A stretch of DNA of 64,000 nt from Fomes fomentarius (taxonomy: Eukaryota > Basidiomycota > Agaricomycetes > Polyporales > Polyporaceae): contig JABYQN010000009.1 in NCBI GenBank assembly GCA_022606135.1, positions 1,017,001 through 1,081,000 on the forward strand, written 5' to 3'. Under the pieces are notes generated by a model that was given only the letters and a program-made list of their open reading frames with translations, was not told the origin of the DNA and made no database searches. Made by a program: the position numbers and the translations under genes. Below are positions 24,724-37,576 of this stretch, piece by piece (position 1 is the stretch's first letter; every line of letters starts with the position of its first letter).

Positions 24724-27700
24724 ATGTCATCCTTGGGCAAGAGGAAGGAGAGAGACGAGAGTCAGAAAACATCACATGGGTCCGTTACCTGTCCTCATTC
24801 TACTCGCCATGCGTCTAAAGTCAACTCAGGTCCACCCTCTTCGTATCCAATTTGCCGTACACCGCGACCTCAACGGACCTGAAGACATTGTTCTCCGACA
24901 TCGCTCCCGTACGCACGGCCTTCATAGTGCTTGAGCATGAAACGGGAGTCTCGAAGGGCGTTGGCTACGTCTCATTCGCCATTCGCGAGGATGCGGCTAT
25001 GGCTATTGACAAGATCAGCAAGGAGGGCATCACGCTTGATGGTCGCAGCCTGAGGGTACAGTGGGCTGGTAGCAAGGTACGCACAATATGTAGATCCTGT
25101 TCAACCTCGAGCATCATATACGAGGGTACGTGCAGAACAAGGACCACGAGCATAAAGAAGAGCCCAAACCAAAATTAGCAAAGACTCCGGCTCCCCGTAC
25201 ACCGAAATCCTCTGGATCGTCGGACCCGCTCGCTATTCGCACAGTCGTGATATCTGGCCTACCACAGGGGATAGACTCGAAGACGCTATGGAAGAAGGTT
25301 AGGAAATTGCAGGGCGCGGAGAAGGTGGAATGGCCAGGCAAGACAGAATCTGGCGCGGAAGATCCCAGCGCTGGTCCGTCGTTTCTCCTTCGCCAGGGTT
25401 AGACCATAACCTCTTCCTTTCAGCACATGCCGTTTTCGAGACTCCCGCCAACGCGTCCGAAGCGGTGAACAAGCTTCACGCACACGTGTTCAAGGGCTCC
25501 CTCCTCTCCGCAACGCTGAAGAAGCGGCTAGACGGACTAGCGAAGGCAGTAGCAGCGAAGAAAACCAAGCCAGCGGCGAAGTCCTCCCAGCAGAAGGGCG
25601 TTCCGGCTCCGAATCGCGCGAGCCGTCTTATTGTGCGCAACCTTCCATTTGACATAACCGAGCAAGACCTGCGGGCCATATTCCTCCCATATGGTCCCAT
25701 CTACTCTGTCCATATACCGCTGGCCGCCGAGGGGAGACAAGAAGACGATGTTAAGGCGGAGCAAGACCAGGGCGACTCGAAACCCACGATTCAACGGTCA
25801 AAGGGGTTCGCCTTCGTGTGGTTTCTAAGCCGTAAAGATGCGGAGAAGGCGATGGAGGGTTGCAATGGTATGACAGTGGAGGCTGGCATGGCCGAGAAAC
25901 TCGTCACGGATAAACAGAAGAAGAAGAAGCAATTGCGCGAGGAGAAGAAGCGCAAAGCGAACGATGGCGAACACGCGGAGGGAGGGGAGGACGATGAGGA
26001 GCGGGAAGGCGGCGGAAGGCGGAGGATCATCGCTGTGGATTGGGCACTGAGTAAGGATAAGTGGGAAGCGGAGAAGGCGGAATTAGAGGCACAGGAAGAT
26101 AAAGACGAGGAGATGGCTGATGGAAAGAGTAGCGGCGAAGACGAAGATGAGGAGGGAGATAGAAGCGAAGGTTCGGAGAGTGGTGAGAACGATTCAGAGG
26201 ACGAGCAGCTCGGAGTACACGAAAGGGGTTCGGCCGAGAGTGACTCGGAAGGAAGTGACTCGCATGCGGAAGACGAGTCTGACGAAGAGGACGAAGAGGA
26301 GCAGACACCCGCGAAACCCACCCTCCCGCCACCGGAAGTTGGTACGACGGCCTTCGTGCGGAATGTACCGTTCGAAGCCACGGAAGATGAGCTACGGACA
26401 TTGTGAGTATTCATACAGAGTCTTGTCCGCAACGGTTTCTGATATCTGTCTAGATTCCGAGCTTTCGGTCCTCTGCGGTATGCTCGCATCACTATCGACG
26501 CTGCCACGGGACGTTCTCGAGGCACTGGTTTCGTATGCTTCTGGAACAAGGAGGACGCAGACAAAGTTATCGAGCAGAGCAACATCCTACGTGCGGAAAC
26601 GGCGGGAAACGAGCCTGCGGTGGTACGTCTCACCCCTCACCCGTGATTACGACCTCCTCTGAGCATGTACACAGGTCAAGAAGAATCCCTTCAAGCTGCC
26701 CTCATTGCTCACACCCGACCCCTCTGCTTCTATAGCACAGAATCTTGTACTGCATGGCCGTACGCTCGACGTCAGTCGTGCTGTAACGCGGGACGAAGCC
26801 AGCAAGTTGAAGGAGGTCGGAGAACGGCAACGCGAGAAGGCAGATAAGCGTAACCTCTACCTCCTCCGCGAAGGCAGTAAGTCGCATTCCTTCGTACATC
26901 CAGATCCCTGCCACACAACACTGACACTACCCATCTACTTCAGTCATCCTTCCGAACACTGCTGCCGCCGAGTCACTGCCTCCCTCAGAGGTGGAGAAAC
27001 GCACTGTGTCGTTCAACGCCCGCCGCGCCCTGCTCCGCTCGAACCCGTCTCTCTTCGTCTCGCGCACGCGTCTCAGCATTCGCCAACTCCCGCTCTTCGT
27101 CACCGAGCGCATGTTGAAGCGGCTCGCCATCCACGCCATCCGCACCTTCGAGGCCGAAGCCAAGGCCGGCAAACGCGAGCCCCTCAGCAACGACGAGCTC
27201 ACCGAACCCCCTCCGGAAGGAGAAGCCGATGGCGACGGTGACGTAAAAATGGAAGACGACCAATCTTCGCCCAAGAAGCACAAGGGCCAAAAGTTCAAGG
27301 GCAAAGGGCGTAGCACGGGAGTCAAGCAGGCGAAGATCGTCCGCCAACAGGACCGCGTCGACCCCGTCACAGGCAAGGGCCGGAGCAAGGGCTACGGCTT
27401 CCTGGAGCTCGGCGCGCACGCCGATGCCCTGCGCGTCCTGCGCTGGGCGAACAACAACCTCGCGGCCGGCCGGTTGTTCGAGGAGTGGTGGAAGGCGGAA
27501 TTGGAGGACCTCATCGCGGTGGAGAAGCGCAAGGAGACGGGGAAGCGCGACGAGGCACGCATGAAGCGCATCCGTGATGAGATTGAGAAGGGCGCCCCGG
27601 CGAAGAGCCGCGGGTCTCTCATCGTGGAGTTCTCGATTGAGAATATTCAAGTCGTCCAGAGGAGAGCGGCGAAGACTGGCGATTCTGGTGCAGAGAGGAA

Positions 27701-28021
27701 GGCGGCCAGTGGCGGAAAGGAGTCGAAGGTAAGGCTGAATGGCGGGTTTCCCGTTCCGTTATTTTTGCTAAATGTGATCGCTGTGCGTATCTGCAGGTCG
27801 TAGGAGGTGAGAAGAAATTGCGGCGACGCCAGTCCCTCCCGGATAACAAGAGCGAGGGCACAGAAGAGCAACCCAAGAAGAAACGCCGCTTATCAGACCC
27901 TCTAAAACCTACCAAGCCAAAGACAGACAAGGCATCGCCCTCCATAGGCGCGAATCCAATCAAGTCTCTCATCGGTCGCAAGCGCAAAGAGAGAAAGATG
28001 AAGAAGACCAGAGGAGAATAG
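24724..28021 (+). CDS. NOP4: nucleolar RNA-binding protein Nop4/RBM28 homologue
   Basis: Required in yeast for 27S pre-rRNA processing and 60S ribosome assembly in the nucleolus. Eight exons: 24724-24779, 24830-25076, 25136-25373, 25424-26402, 26454-26622, 26675-26876, 26944-27728, 27797-28021; closed frame of 966 aa. RRM1 (about 20-100) has LFVS and KGVGYVSF. A second, degenerate RRM starts near residue 130 (TVVISGLPQG). RRM3 (about 248-340) has LIVRNLPF and KGFAFVWF. RRM4 (about 490-600) has AFVRNVPF and RGTGFVCF. A late YGFLEL motif near residue 780 marks the last RRM-like part. A long acidic Asp/Glu/Ser linker separates RRM3 and RRM4, and the C-terminus is Lys/Arg-rich (nucleolar targeting likely). 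Intron 1 uses an unusual GTCCGT donor. Convergent with the next gene, 137 bases apart. Confidence 0.93.
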
Positions 28022-28158
28022 TCTAGTGAATCACTTGTTCCCCTCCGAGATATGAAGCATCATTGCTGGCTTCGGTTCGCGACTCAGATAACAAATCTCT
28101 ATATCGACTCGACAGTAGCAAAACGTGAGGGACGAAGTACAATGGGTGTCATTGTTGC

Positions 28159-29783
28159 TCAAGGTGGTACTAAGAGGTCATTCCAAGCCGTCCTCATCAA
28201 TTGGGAATTGTTCAGACCACGTAGCATGCTCCACTGCTCCGTACACTTCGCTTTGAACACGTGTAGAATGGATGATTTGATCATTGCGGTGCAGTTCTGG
28301 GCATACAAGACATTAGGTCAAATGGTCGTCAGGGAGGACTCAAGAACACATACCTTAGCCAAGAAAGGATCTAGTACAACTAGTCTGAGGTCTCCGTCAG
28401 ACCTCTGTCCCCGGAAGAGGGTGGACGGCACGTTGGTCGCGGCGTTCAAGTCCATTATACCACCGTCTCGGACAGTCATAACCGGACCATTTGGGCCATA
28501 ATCGTGTATGAATGCCCAATACCTGTTGCCACTGTGAATTTTGGACGGAGGATGAAACGTAATTGGGTCAACGTACTTAAACCATGCACGGAAGACCGAG
28601 ATGGAAATGTAATTGGGAGGCGGGCGCCAGGAACTGCCTGAGGAAAATCGAACGTCGACCTTCTGATAGTTGCCTGTTTTGTTGAGGGACCAAAAGTGTG
28701 TATCTACAACAGAGCGATCCCGCGTATCCAGACGTTGCAGGTTCGGCAGGAGATTCTTACTCTACGGAATTCAGCGCAGCTCAAGTGATAGTCAGGGAAT
28801 GTCGGTTGCACCTACCTGTAGGAAAGAGATCGTCATCAAGGTCAAAGCATAGCTGCTGAACGAGGCTGGGCGCCCGTCTTCCGAAGAGGAGTTCAATTCG
28901 ACATGACGCGCCCAGCTCTTGATCCTTCGTAGTAGTGGTGCAAGAGGCGGAAAGATGACGCAATATTGTCGGAGAAGGGCAGTATTGTATATGCCCAGGC
29001 GATGATTGATGTTCATATCACAGGTGACCCTCGTATTCGGGTCGGTAAAGCTCACTTCGGCAAGGCGATAGACCAGGAAGATGGAAGGTAAGTATAGTTT
29101 CCACTCAGCACAGGTAGGCGCGATGCATGCAATTACCTATAGGAACGGAGGCTGTCCTGATGTACGATACTTTCTGGTAGCCTTCTTGAATCAATGTTCT
29201 GGCGACCTTCCTGCACGTTGGTCAATAAGATCTCTCGTGTTGTTGTTGGACATGCGAAACATGCCTGACCGAGTATATGGCTGTCCACAAACTGAGTTTA
29301 GAACGACATATGTGTGGAATGAGGTTAAGCTGAACGCACGTGGAACATTAGTGGAGCGTGTACTCGGCTCAAAACCGTGAGGTCGCTCCGCGTCCTATTG
29401 AGTATCATGAAGAGATCGGCGGAAGGGAAGTTTCCGCCTAGTCTTACTTACTAAGACACAAACATCCACATCACTGTCGCTCCTACCAGCACCGTAGCAG
29501 GTGCTTCCGAACGCGCGCACTTTATAATGGGGACCGAAGTGTTTGCGAACGACCATGGTCGCGTTATCCAGTGTTTTTCTCCGCAAATACCTCAGCCGCA
29601 TGATTTTTGCGACCTTTTGTTCTTGCGCTTCGGGCTGATGATACATTGGGCGTGCATCCTTGACCACTGCAACGTTTGCCAGAACCTCCTTGAGGGAACC
29701 CAGCTTTCATGGGACGAAACGAGATCAACGTTAGTTAGTGAGTCAAGCATGTGAAGACTTACAGACAGCACATTGGACGTCAT
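28159..29783 (-). CDS. Cid1-type non-canonical nucleotidyltransferase (poly(A)/poly(U) polymerase family)
   Basis: Seven exons (minus): 29763-29783, 29452-29703, 29270-29394, 29137-29210, 28816-29054, 28354-28761 and 28159-28296; closed frame of 418 aa. The nucleotidyltransferase motif is FGSTCYGAGRSDSDVDVCVL, carrying the first two catalytic aspartates. The third is in the strand after VSFTDPNTRVTCDMNIN. A PAP-associated helical part follows (LGIYNTALLRQYC, LRRIKSWARHVEL, SSYALTLMTISFLQ), ending with LVVLDPFLAK. The family adds A or U tails to RNAs in cytoplasm or nucleus; which one cannot be told from sequence. No RNA-binding or zinc-knuckle domain is visible. Exon 3 has an alternative internal splice possibility. 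The first exon encodes only seven residues. Confidence 0.85.
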
Positions 29784-30626
29784 GTGCGTTTTTCTGCGCT
29801 TTGGAATGAAGGACGTATTCTGGTTTCCCTTGGCTTGGAATGATCCGTGCTCGGATGGCCGAGGCTCAGAACGCCTAGATATGGATGTTCAACGGGTATC
29901 CGACTACAGAAAAGTAAAACTGACCGTTTGTCGTCCGGAAGACCTTTCAGAGTAACCGTCTACCACAACGGAGCTCGATCAGTCTCTTCGAACAAATAGG
30001 TAGTAAGATGAAGTAAGAAAGAATCTCCATAGACCATGTCGGTTCTTGTACGACAGCAACTCAACTGGGTCAAACAAAGTGAGTGCTACAATCCTTCGTA
30101 ACATGTCATCATGATGCATGGGTATGATGGGCACGGGTTATGGGGAAGTGGTATGGCATTGATCATGCGAACTCGAAGGGACGCTCGGTAGATGTGTCGC
30201 AGACAATACCGCACGTTGTAAGTGCTCATGTACCCTGGACTAGTGGCATCTCATATCGTCGAGGAAGAAGTTGTGAGAGCGCCATACTCACCGGGGAGGT
30301 TTGTGCATGTTGAATAGCTGTGACACTTCTCGATAGGCTAGGGACCGTCGCAGTCGTCATCAGACGTATAGACTGCGATGACAGTAGGCGGGGTGTCCCA
30401 TGCATATTGGTCCCCGATAGGAGGTCAGTGAAATGAGCAGAGCCTAAGAAAGCCAAAGAAAGGCAGGAGTGCCACAGTGCAAGTCATGATGCGCCGTCGG
30501 GGACCAACGATGAGCGTCTACGGCCACGTGCGTTCACTGCTTGAATTTTTGGTGGCTCGCGAGTTGTCTTCATTGCACTCGTCCGACTGGGCTTGACACT
30601 CCAACTTTGCTGGTATACAATACACA
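29784..30626. other. divergent promoter region between nucleotidyltransferase and eIF3l genes
   Basis: About 840 bases between two divergent starts. No ORF of interest. A TATAC stretch sits about 15 bases before the eIF3l ATG, too close to act as a normal TATA box. Confidence 0.45.
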
Positions 30627-33028
30627 ATGTCTCAACATCGGAAAGCTCTTTGGGAGGCGGACTTGGACGAGGACCTCCAGGATGTCGATCTCAACCTCGC
30701 AATTGGGAACTATGGTCAAAATGGCCTCTATGAGGATGGTCTGTGCCTTCAGAGTACTTCGCGTCTCTATGATTGTCTGACCGGTTATCTTGGATTACTA
30801 GCACAGTCCAGAATAAACGAAGCTACCCTCATTGCTGTACAGCAGCAGATCGCACAACAGGCCGCCTTCGAACAGATCCCCGACGTCGTCAGACGCGTGA
30901 GTGCACGCCTACAGACTCGTCTCCTCTCGGCAATCGGACTCAAGGATCTGTAGTTCATCGCCCACTTTCACCAAGCCGTTCTGGACAACAATCTCGCGGA
31001 GATTACGGTGGCATACGAATCTGGATGGAACCGTTTGACGGAGAAATACTACTCCAAGACGGAATGGCCAGAGGCCGAGATCATTGCCCCTTTGGTTAAA
31101 GACGGTGCGATTCCATCAACTTCCTCCCTTCATGCCTTCCTAAGACACTTGCGTCGCTACGCAGACCAGATCTTCCTTATCCTCTACCGAGAGCTCTATT
31201 ACCGTCATGTCTACTCTCGCTTGAGCCCCGACATTGACGACCGCTTCCATTCCTACGAAAATAGCTGCGAGCTGTTCAACTACCTCCTCAGTACGTCAAT
31301 CATTCCCTATTTTAATGGGTGTCATCAATATCGGGCCCGTAGACTCCGATGGCCCGGTTGCCCTGGAACTTCCAGAGCAATGGTTATGGGATATCATCGA
31401 TGAGTTTATCTACCAGTTCCAATCCTTCTGCGTGTGGCGATCCAAGGTCAAGTCGAAGACGGAGGAGGAACTTTCCTTGTTGGCGGATGCGAGTCAGGTA
31501 TGGTTGACACACCTTATGCGACGATACTAGTGCTAACGTGTCTGACCAATAGGTTTGGAGTTCATACAGTGTCCTGAACGTCCTCTACTCCCTTATTCAA
31601 AAATCCAAAATGAACGAGCACCTGATCGCTCTACAGGAAGGCAAGAGTGCAGAGGAGATCGCGTAAGTCCGAAATAACTTCAGGGTATGGAAGTTCGCTC
31701 TCTGACACTGTCATTAGTGAGATTGTCGGCGAGTACGGCACCCGACCCCTCTACAAGTTGCTCGGTTACTTCAGTATCATCGGCCTGCTTCGCGTCCACA
31801 GTCTACTCGGTGACTTCACTCTGGCCTTGAAGGTGATGGAGAATGTCGAGCTCAATCAAAAGGCGAGTGATTGCTATTGTGTGGATAGTCTGAACACGAT
31901 GATTACAGTGTCCTGTGCTCTAGTCGCCCTTTACCCGGGTTACTGCTTGCCATGTGACGACTTATTATTACGTCGGCTTCTGCTACATCATGCTCCGAAG
32001 ATATCCTGACGCTATCAGGGCCTTCGTGTCTATCCTCAACTTCATTCTGCGTATGAGGCAGTACCACACCAGAAGTTACCAGTACGATCAGGTAGTTCTC
32101 CCCGACGGCGCTGATACGAAACTGGACTAACGATGGTTTGGATGCATAGATCAACAAGACTGCGGACCGAATGTATGCACTCTTCGCCATCTGCAACGCC
32201 CTCTCTCCTACAAGGGTAGATGACAACATTTCAAACATCGTCAAAGAGCGCTATGGAGAGCAGTTCACGAAGATGTCCCGGGGGTGCGTGTGACATCTGC
32301 GTTGTTGGCGATGTGCCTATTGTTGACATTCACGTCAGAGAGGAAGGCATCCCAGCCTTCGAGGAACTCTTCCTCTATGCCTGCCCCAAGTTCATCTCCG
32401 CCAACCCACCACCGTACGACGACCCAGACGTTCTTTCCGCTTACATCGACACGCCCCCCGTGGAACCTGCTCAGAGACACTTATCGCTCTTCCTCTCTGA
32501 GGTACGCGCGCAAGCGCCTGTTCCAACATTGCGGAGCTTCCTTAAGCTGTACACGAGCCTGGACGCGGATAAGCTCGCAGGCTTCCTCGACGCGGACGAG
32601 GAGGAGATGGTGCAGCAGTTGATGGTCATGAAGCAGGCGAGCCGCAGCGTGAGCAGGGTGGACAATGAGAAAGGTTTGCTGGACGGGCAGACGATATCTA
32701 CAAGCGATCTTGATTTCGTCATCAGCGGAGTAGGTGTTATCCTGCAGATGGACGGTTCGCGATGCTCACGGCTTCCGTCCCCCAACAACAGAACATGGTT
32801 CACATCGCCGAGTCTACCGTCGGAAGGCGATACGCGGGCTGGTTCATTCGTAACACCGAGCACGCACAGCGGGTCCTCGACACACTGAAGGGGCTACCAT
32901 TGCCTGTCCCATCCAGCGCTGGGACTCACCCCGCAGAAGCGGGCAAGGATGCGGTCGTCAATGCTGTTCCGTCCGCGCCGGCGACTGGGGGTAAAAAGGT
33001 TGCGTGGGGCAGCGCGAAGGCTGCTTGA
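30627..33028 (+). CDS. eIF3l: translation initiation factor eIF3 subunit l
   Basis: Part of the eIF3 PCI-subunit core that binds the 40S ribosome. Nine exons: 30627-30896, 30954-31290, 31343-31497, 31553-31662, 31718-31862, 31924-32091, 32150-32283, 32339-32729, 32792-33028; closed frame of 648 aa. Conserved blocks: [92 protein letters not shown] and [19 protein letters not shown] (PCI end). Intron 1 (30897-30953) has a perfect GTGAGT donor; it removes an in-frame TAG that would otherwise truncate the protein. Intron 5 (31863-31923) begins with GC, a GC-AG intron. The C-terminal tail is Ala/Pro/Gly-rich and varies in this family. Confidence 0.93.
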
Positions 33029-33429
33029 TACCACTAGTTCGTGTACTACCGTATGATCAGTGTTGTGTGCTAGAGTATATGCTGTGCTGTGTATCCCTAT
33101 CTCGACGATGTTGTATGATTGGATGCGACATAGCACGATAATCGTGTCTCAGAGAAGTGGAACTGTAGTAGGGGTTTGGGTAAGGGCGCTCACGATACTC
33201 TGACACTCCTCGCCGATGTCGAGCTCAGCCGGTAGTTACATAGATCCCTCGATCCACATTCTCTATGGGTATAATCAAAGAGGGTGATGGTACAGGAGCT
33301 GTGGGACTAGTCTACCGTGACCTGTGACCACGGAGATAGTTGATACTGTACTGAACGCTAGACTAGACAGACACATGCCTCAGAAAGGAGATAGATGTCT
33401 GTTAACCCTAAGATATGCGTTCCTCTCTA
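33029..33429. other. spacer between convergent eIF3l and P450-1 genes
   Basis: About 400 bases holding the two 3' ends. Nothing else seen. Confidence 0.5.
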
Positions 33430-36231
33430 TCAAGAACGGAGCAACGAGACCTTGAGTGGGAGCTCGGGATTTGGGTTGTCCCGGCCCACCGTTGGGTACT
33501 GCACGGCGGCGAAGTTCCAGGCAATCGGCTTATCAGTTGGCTCGACTTTGAGATACTGCAGGAGGATGAACAGGACGGTCTCTATGGAAGGGGAAAATAC
33601 AATCAGCATGAGTTGGCACCAATGGAGAAGCTTCGGAAAGCGACTGACTGATCTCAACCTGTGCCAGCTTGAAGCCGCTATGGGGGTGGCGTGAGTGAGT
33701 GAGCTTGGTTCTTTAGCCATCAGTCGTGCTTGGGACTTACATGCACGCCCGGCTGCCACCAATGAACGTCATCCTGCACGATACAATCTCTTCATCAGTG
33801 CACTACTCAACAACAATCCTTTTGTAAGGAATTACGCACAAGTGCGAGTACACGCCCGGCACATGCACCTCCTCGACTTCGCGCGGGAGTGGCTCGAGCC
33901 AGCGGTCTGGCCGCCACTTGTCAGCATCAGGGCCCCAGAGAGCGGGATCGCGGTTCGTGCTGGCGATGTTCGCCACTATCCGTGTGCCCTTCGGGATCGG
34001 GAGCGCAGAGGTGAACGTGCCGTCTCGCAACCTGATAGGTTCGGAAAGCGGCATGATTGTGTCCTTGATTGTGCTATGAGACGAAGGGCGGGTAGATGAT
34101 AGTCAGTACGCGATACGGGGAAGGGCCGCATGGTCGACGACTTACTCCCTGAAGAGCGACGCGACACCGGGTGATCTGTTGAGTGAATCAGAGATAAGTA
34201 TGAGATAGTAAGAAGGGATACAGGGCGATGACGCACAGTCGGAGAGTCTCACGGCAGACGGCGTCGAGGTACGGAAGCTCCATGAGCCTGTCAAAATCGA
34301 GCGTGTCGCCCTCGCCTTCCGTCTCAACTGCATGCTTGATCTCCTCACGTAGCCGCTCTTGTGCATCTGGGTTCTCCGCAAGCAATTGCCAGATTCGCGC
34401 GAGCGAGTTCGCCGTAGTGTCCATACCGGCGAGGATCATCGTCCTGGATGTACCACATGCAAGCGTAGAGAGGAGTAGATCCTCAGCTATCAACCCCCGA
34501 GGATACGGCGTAAATAGAGAAAGACGCACGAGACTTGACCGATGAGCTCATCGTCGGGCAGTTTGTCTTGTTCTGAGGCCAGAGTGTTTGCCTTCACTGC
34601 GTTGTCCATGCCAAAGGATCACATCAGCGCTTCTTTCGTGCATTGCCGCCCTCAAGTTCGCTAGGTGCACATGTACTCACACAGGATGCTCATAATATCG
34701 CGCCCCTCGCCGATTTGGTGCTTGAGCGCCTCGTCGCCCTTCTGCAGAGCCTCCTTCTTCTGGTTGTAGATCAGGACAGACTGCTCATGCATGATGTCAG
34801 AAATCTCCCGCATGCGCTGCACGTCTTCGTTCGGGATCATCTCGACCACGCGCCGCCGGAAGGCAGGTGGCCCTATCGTAGACACGAACGGAAGCACCAT
34901 CCGGATGATCATCGACTTGACGAGCTGTGGGCTGTCGGTGATGTTGATAACATGCCGTGAGTGCGTCGTAGACGCGGGCGCCGGGAGATCGGGAACAGCA
35001 GGGATTATGAAATAGAGAGTCAGTGAATTATGCAAATGAATACGCAGTAGGGCGACGCACAAGAACTCCTTGACCGCCGTGGCGAATTCATCCGGGCGGT
35101 CGTCCGTGAGTGGGTCAAACGAGTAGCCGAGACCGGCTTGTCCGAGCACTTCCAGCGTTGTGCGCCCCATCCAGCCGAGCATGTCGATCTCGACGCCACC
35201 CTTAGTGTCAGCACCAGCCTTGACACGCTGTACAATTGCATCACACGTCTGAGCATATCGGAACGTTAGCGAATCTCGTTTATTGAATATTTGTACACAC
35301 GAGGATAAGACATGCCTTGTGGACGACCTCGTAGAAGATGGGCGTCATTTCACGGAGGTGTTTTGTGGAGAAGACGGGGTTGAGCATCTTGCGTTGCCGT
35401 CTATGTTGTTCTCCTACCGTTGGACATATCTTGTCAGTAGGCTCTACACGGCCAGCCTGGGAATGCACCAACCGGTTGTTCCGAGAAGACCGGGACCCAG
35501 CATAATGCGCATGGTCCTGGAGAGATACGCGCGAGGTACTGTAAGGAGCAGTTAATCGAAACTTACATTGAACTCACAATATGGGCTCTTCGTAAATATC
35601 TTGTTCCTTGATGAATACGTTGTGCAAAGCTTTTGTGTCGGAGACTTGTACCCACTTGCTCTACATGATCCGCAGATGTAGGTATCGCCAGAACGTAGAT
35701 ACAAAGAAGACAGAACGGGAGACACACCCCAAATGGCCCGTGAAGAAGGCTGATACGGCCATACTTGCGGAAAATCTGTTCGCGATAGTCCCAGCAATGG
35801 CGAGTGAAAAATAGTTTCAAGTTTCCTGTGCAGAGAAGACGTTGAGCGCTCTGGAGGTGATGTGATTCTTGTGACATCATAGGATGTCTCGATTTCCGGT
35901 GCTCGCGGGCGGCCGCGTCATTTAACGCCACGTATTGAATGCAGCGGCCGAAGAGAGCGGATGGCAAGCAGTGCGTAGGTGAGTGCACTATGTGCACACT
36001 GCACAACGGCCGGGTCAAGATCCAAAGAGGACGAGAGTGCAGGCGGCTGCTAGCTAGACGTCTCGAAGTTGCAATTGTTTTGCAGGACTCACCGCTAAGG
36101 AAAGAAACAGAGGGGGGACCGGGAAGGTTGTCCAAAGAAGACTCGATGAGGATGGGGCGAAGGATTGCCCAGGATAGATAGAGAGCGAGGGCAAGAAGGA
36201 CGTATTGCGGGAGGCCTTCGAAGAGCGACAT
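33430..36231 (-). CDS. cytochrome P450 (P450-1)
   Basis: Full-length microsomal P450, about a dozen exons (first two 36093-36231 and 35728-35825; later ones approximate), stop at 33430. It starts with a membrane anchor (YVLLALALYLSWAILRPI) and a proline hinge (LPGPPS). Then come RIMLGPGLL, HRRQRKMLNPVF, the I-helix ILAGMDTTANS (oxygen activation), CRETLRL (ExxR), RPDRWLEP, and the heme loop FIGGSRACIGFK with the cysteine ligand split across an intron. All diagnostic motifs are intact, so it should be an active monooxygenase; substrate unknown. Intron 1 is unusually long (267 bases). A TATA box lies about 45 bases upstream. It is in the same family as P450-4 at the right end of the window, with identical lengths of exons 1 and 2, and is divergent from P450-2. 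Confidence 0.9.
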
Positions 36232-36275
36232 GGTATGATACGAAGGATGGAAGGGTGGAAGTACCGCCCGCATCG

Positions 36276-36285
36276 TATATATATA
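36276..36285 (-). promoter_or_regulatory. TATA box of P450-1
   Basis: tatatatata run 45-54 bases upstream of the P450-1 start codon on the minus strand. Confidence 0.6.
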
Positions 36286-37468
36286 GAGAGTAAACGTATG
36301 ATCGTTGGGTTGATTGTTCCGCTTTCATCGTCTTGGGAAGCTTCAGGGGGCTCGAGGAATCCGGCCTCGCTGTTAGCGGTGCCGCACAGTATCCGGACGG
36401 CGCCGGTGCATTCGTCACTATCTTCCGGCGCAACGTCTTCCTGTGCTACTCCTGTCAGAGTGGCATGGTATTATGTAACATCTGTTGATAGTGGCATAAA
36501 GGCCCAAGAATGCAAAGTGCAGACAGTACTTGCCGCCAGAGTACTAGTAGTAGGGTAGCTCAAAGTTGGCACCTGTGCGCAGGTCGCACTCCTGAAGCGA
36601 GCTTGTTGGAGCTTGAAGTTGTTGAACGTTGAGGCGTAATGTGGGCGCTTGATGACGCTCTCCCTTATTTAGAAGGTCAGCGCTTGATCGGCGCGCACAT
36701 GGGCGTCTAGATGGTTGGGGTTGTCCTTCAAGTTGGATCCTTGTCTGCTGGCCACGCTCACTATACCCTCGCAGCTTCCCCGAGCAGTCGTAGCACCTAA
36801 GCGAAGGAAACGTAAGCTATAGACCTACCTATCTTTTCCCCTTGGAAGAAGACCCAGAAGCACCATTGGGCTCCAACAAGCTAAGTAATGTACATTGATG
36901 CTCGTGTCATTCGGTGGTGATCAGCCCTTCGACAGGCGGATGGTGAGTCACCCAGATACGAGACGAAGCGAGGAGTGACTAGTCACTACTGAGTAGGCAA
37001 GTACTTGTGAGTGAAAATGAGTGCTGGGAGGCGCGCCACGGCGGCGGCGGCGGCGGTAGGTTGAGCCTTCTGTAATAAGGAGACCCCCGACCAACTCCCT
37101 GACGGTCCTCCTGCTCAACCTGCCAGTACAATGATCTTCAACCCAAATTTTTCAAACTCTCCGTAAGTGGCGCTCTACTATACAATACACGTACCCATAA
37201 AAATCTACATGATCTCTATCCATCGACAATGCGCTGCAGACAAAACATGTTTGAGGCAACTTGAAACAGTTAGCTCCAGTCTCAGTATCCTACGGCGCCA
37301 GATTCCCGCCTACCGATGATTCCAGTCGGCGATCTACCAAGTCATCGACCCATATTCGAATACCGGTCGCCTACTCGATCAGCCAGACGGCACACATGCA
37401 GCCGCCTTGGCTATACAGTCTGGAGCGTCCCAACGGGATCGGAATTCACAGCGCTTTCGGGATCTCGT
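36286..37468. other. divergent promoter region of P450-1 and P450-2
   Basis: About 1.2 kb without a supported gene between two divergent P450s. It has a short GCG-trinucleotide run near 37040-37055. It probably holds the control elements of both genes. Confidence 0.5.
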
Positions 37469-37475
37469 TATAAAA
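37469..37475 (+). promoter_or_regulatory. TATA box of P450-2
   Basis: TATAAAA about 100 bases upstream of the ATG at 37577. Confidence 0.6.
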
Positions 37476-37576
37476 CATCATATCTTAGCACTCGTTTGCC
37501 CTTATGCGGATTGCTCTCCATCTACTCGTCGACATATTGATCCCCGTACTCCGCTGCGCTCCCTTATCAAAGCATC

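Noticed and set aside
25791..26633. 280-codon minus-strand ORF, Ser-rich
   Set aside because: Shadow of the acidic Nop4 linker; its serine runs are complements of Asp/Glu codons.
30951..30953. Premature TAG stop in eIF3l
   Set aside because: It is the acceptor of a 57-base intron with a perfect GTGAGT donor. Removing it restores the conserved join IPDVVRR to [10 protein letters not shown].
36093..36231. A separate small gene in the long first intron of P450-1
   Set aside because: The 267-base intron has no coding-like frame; exon 1 joins exon 2 in phase, as it does in P450-4.
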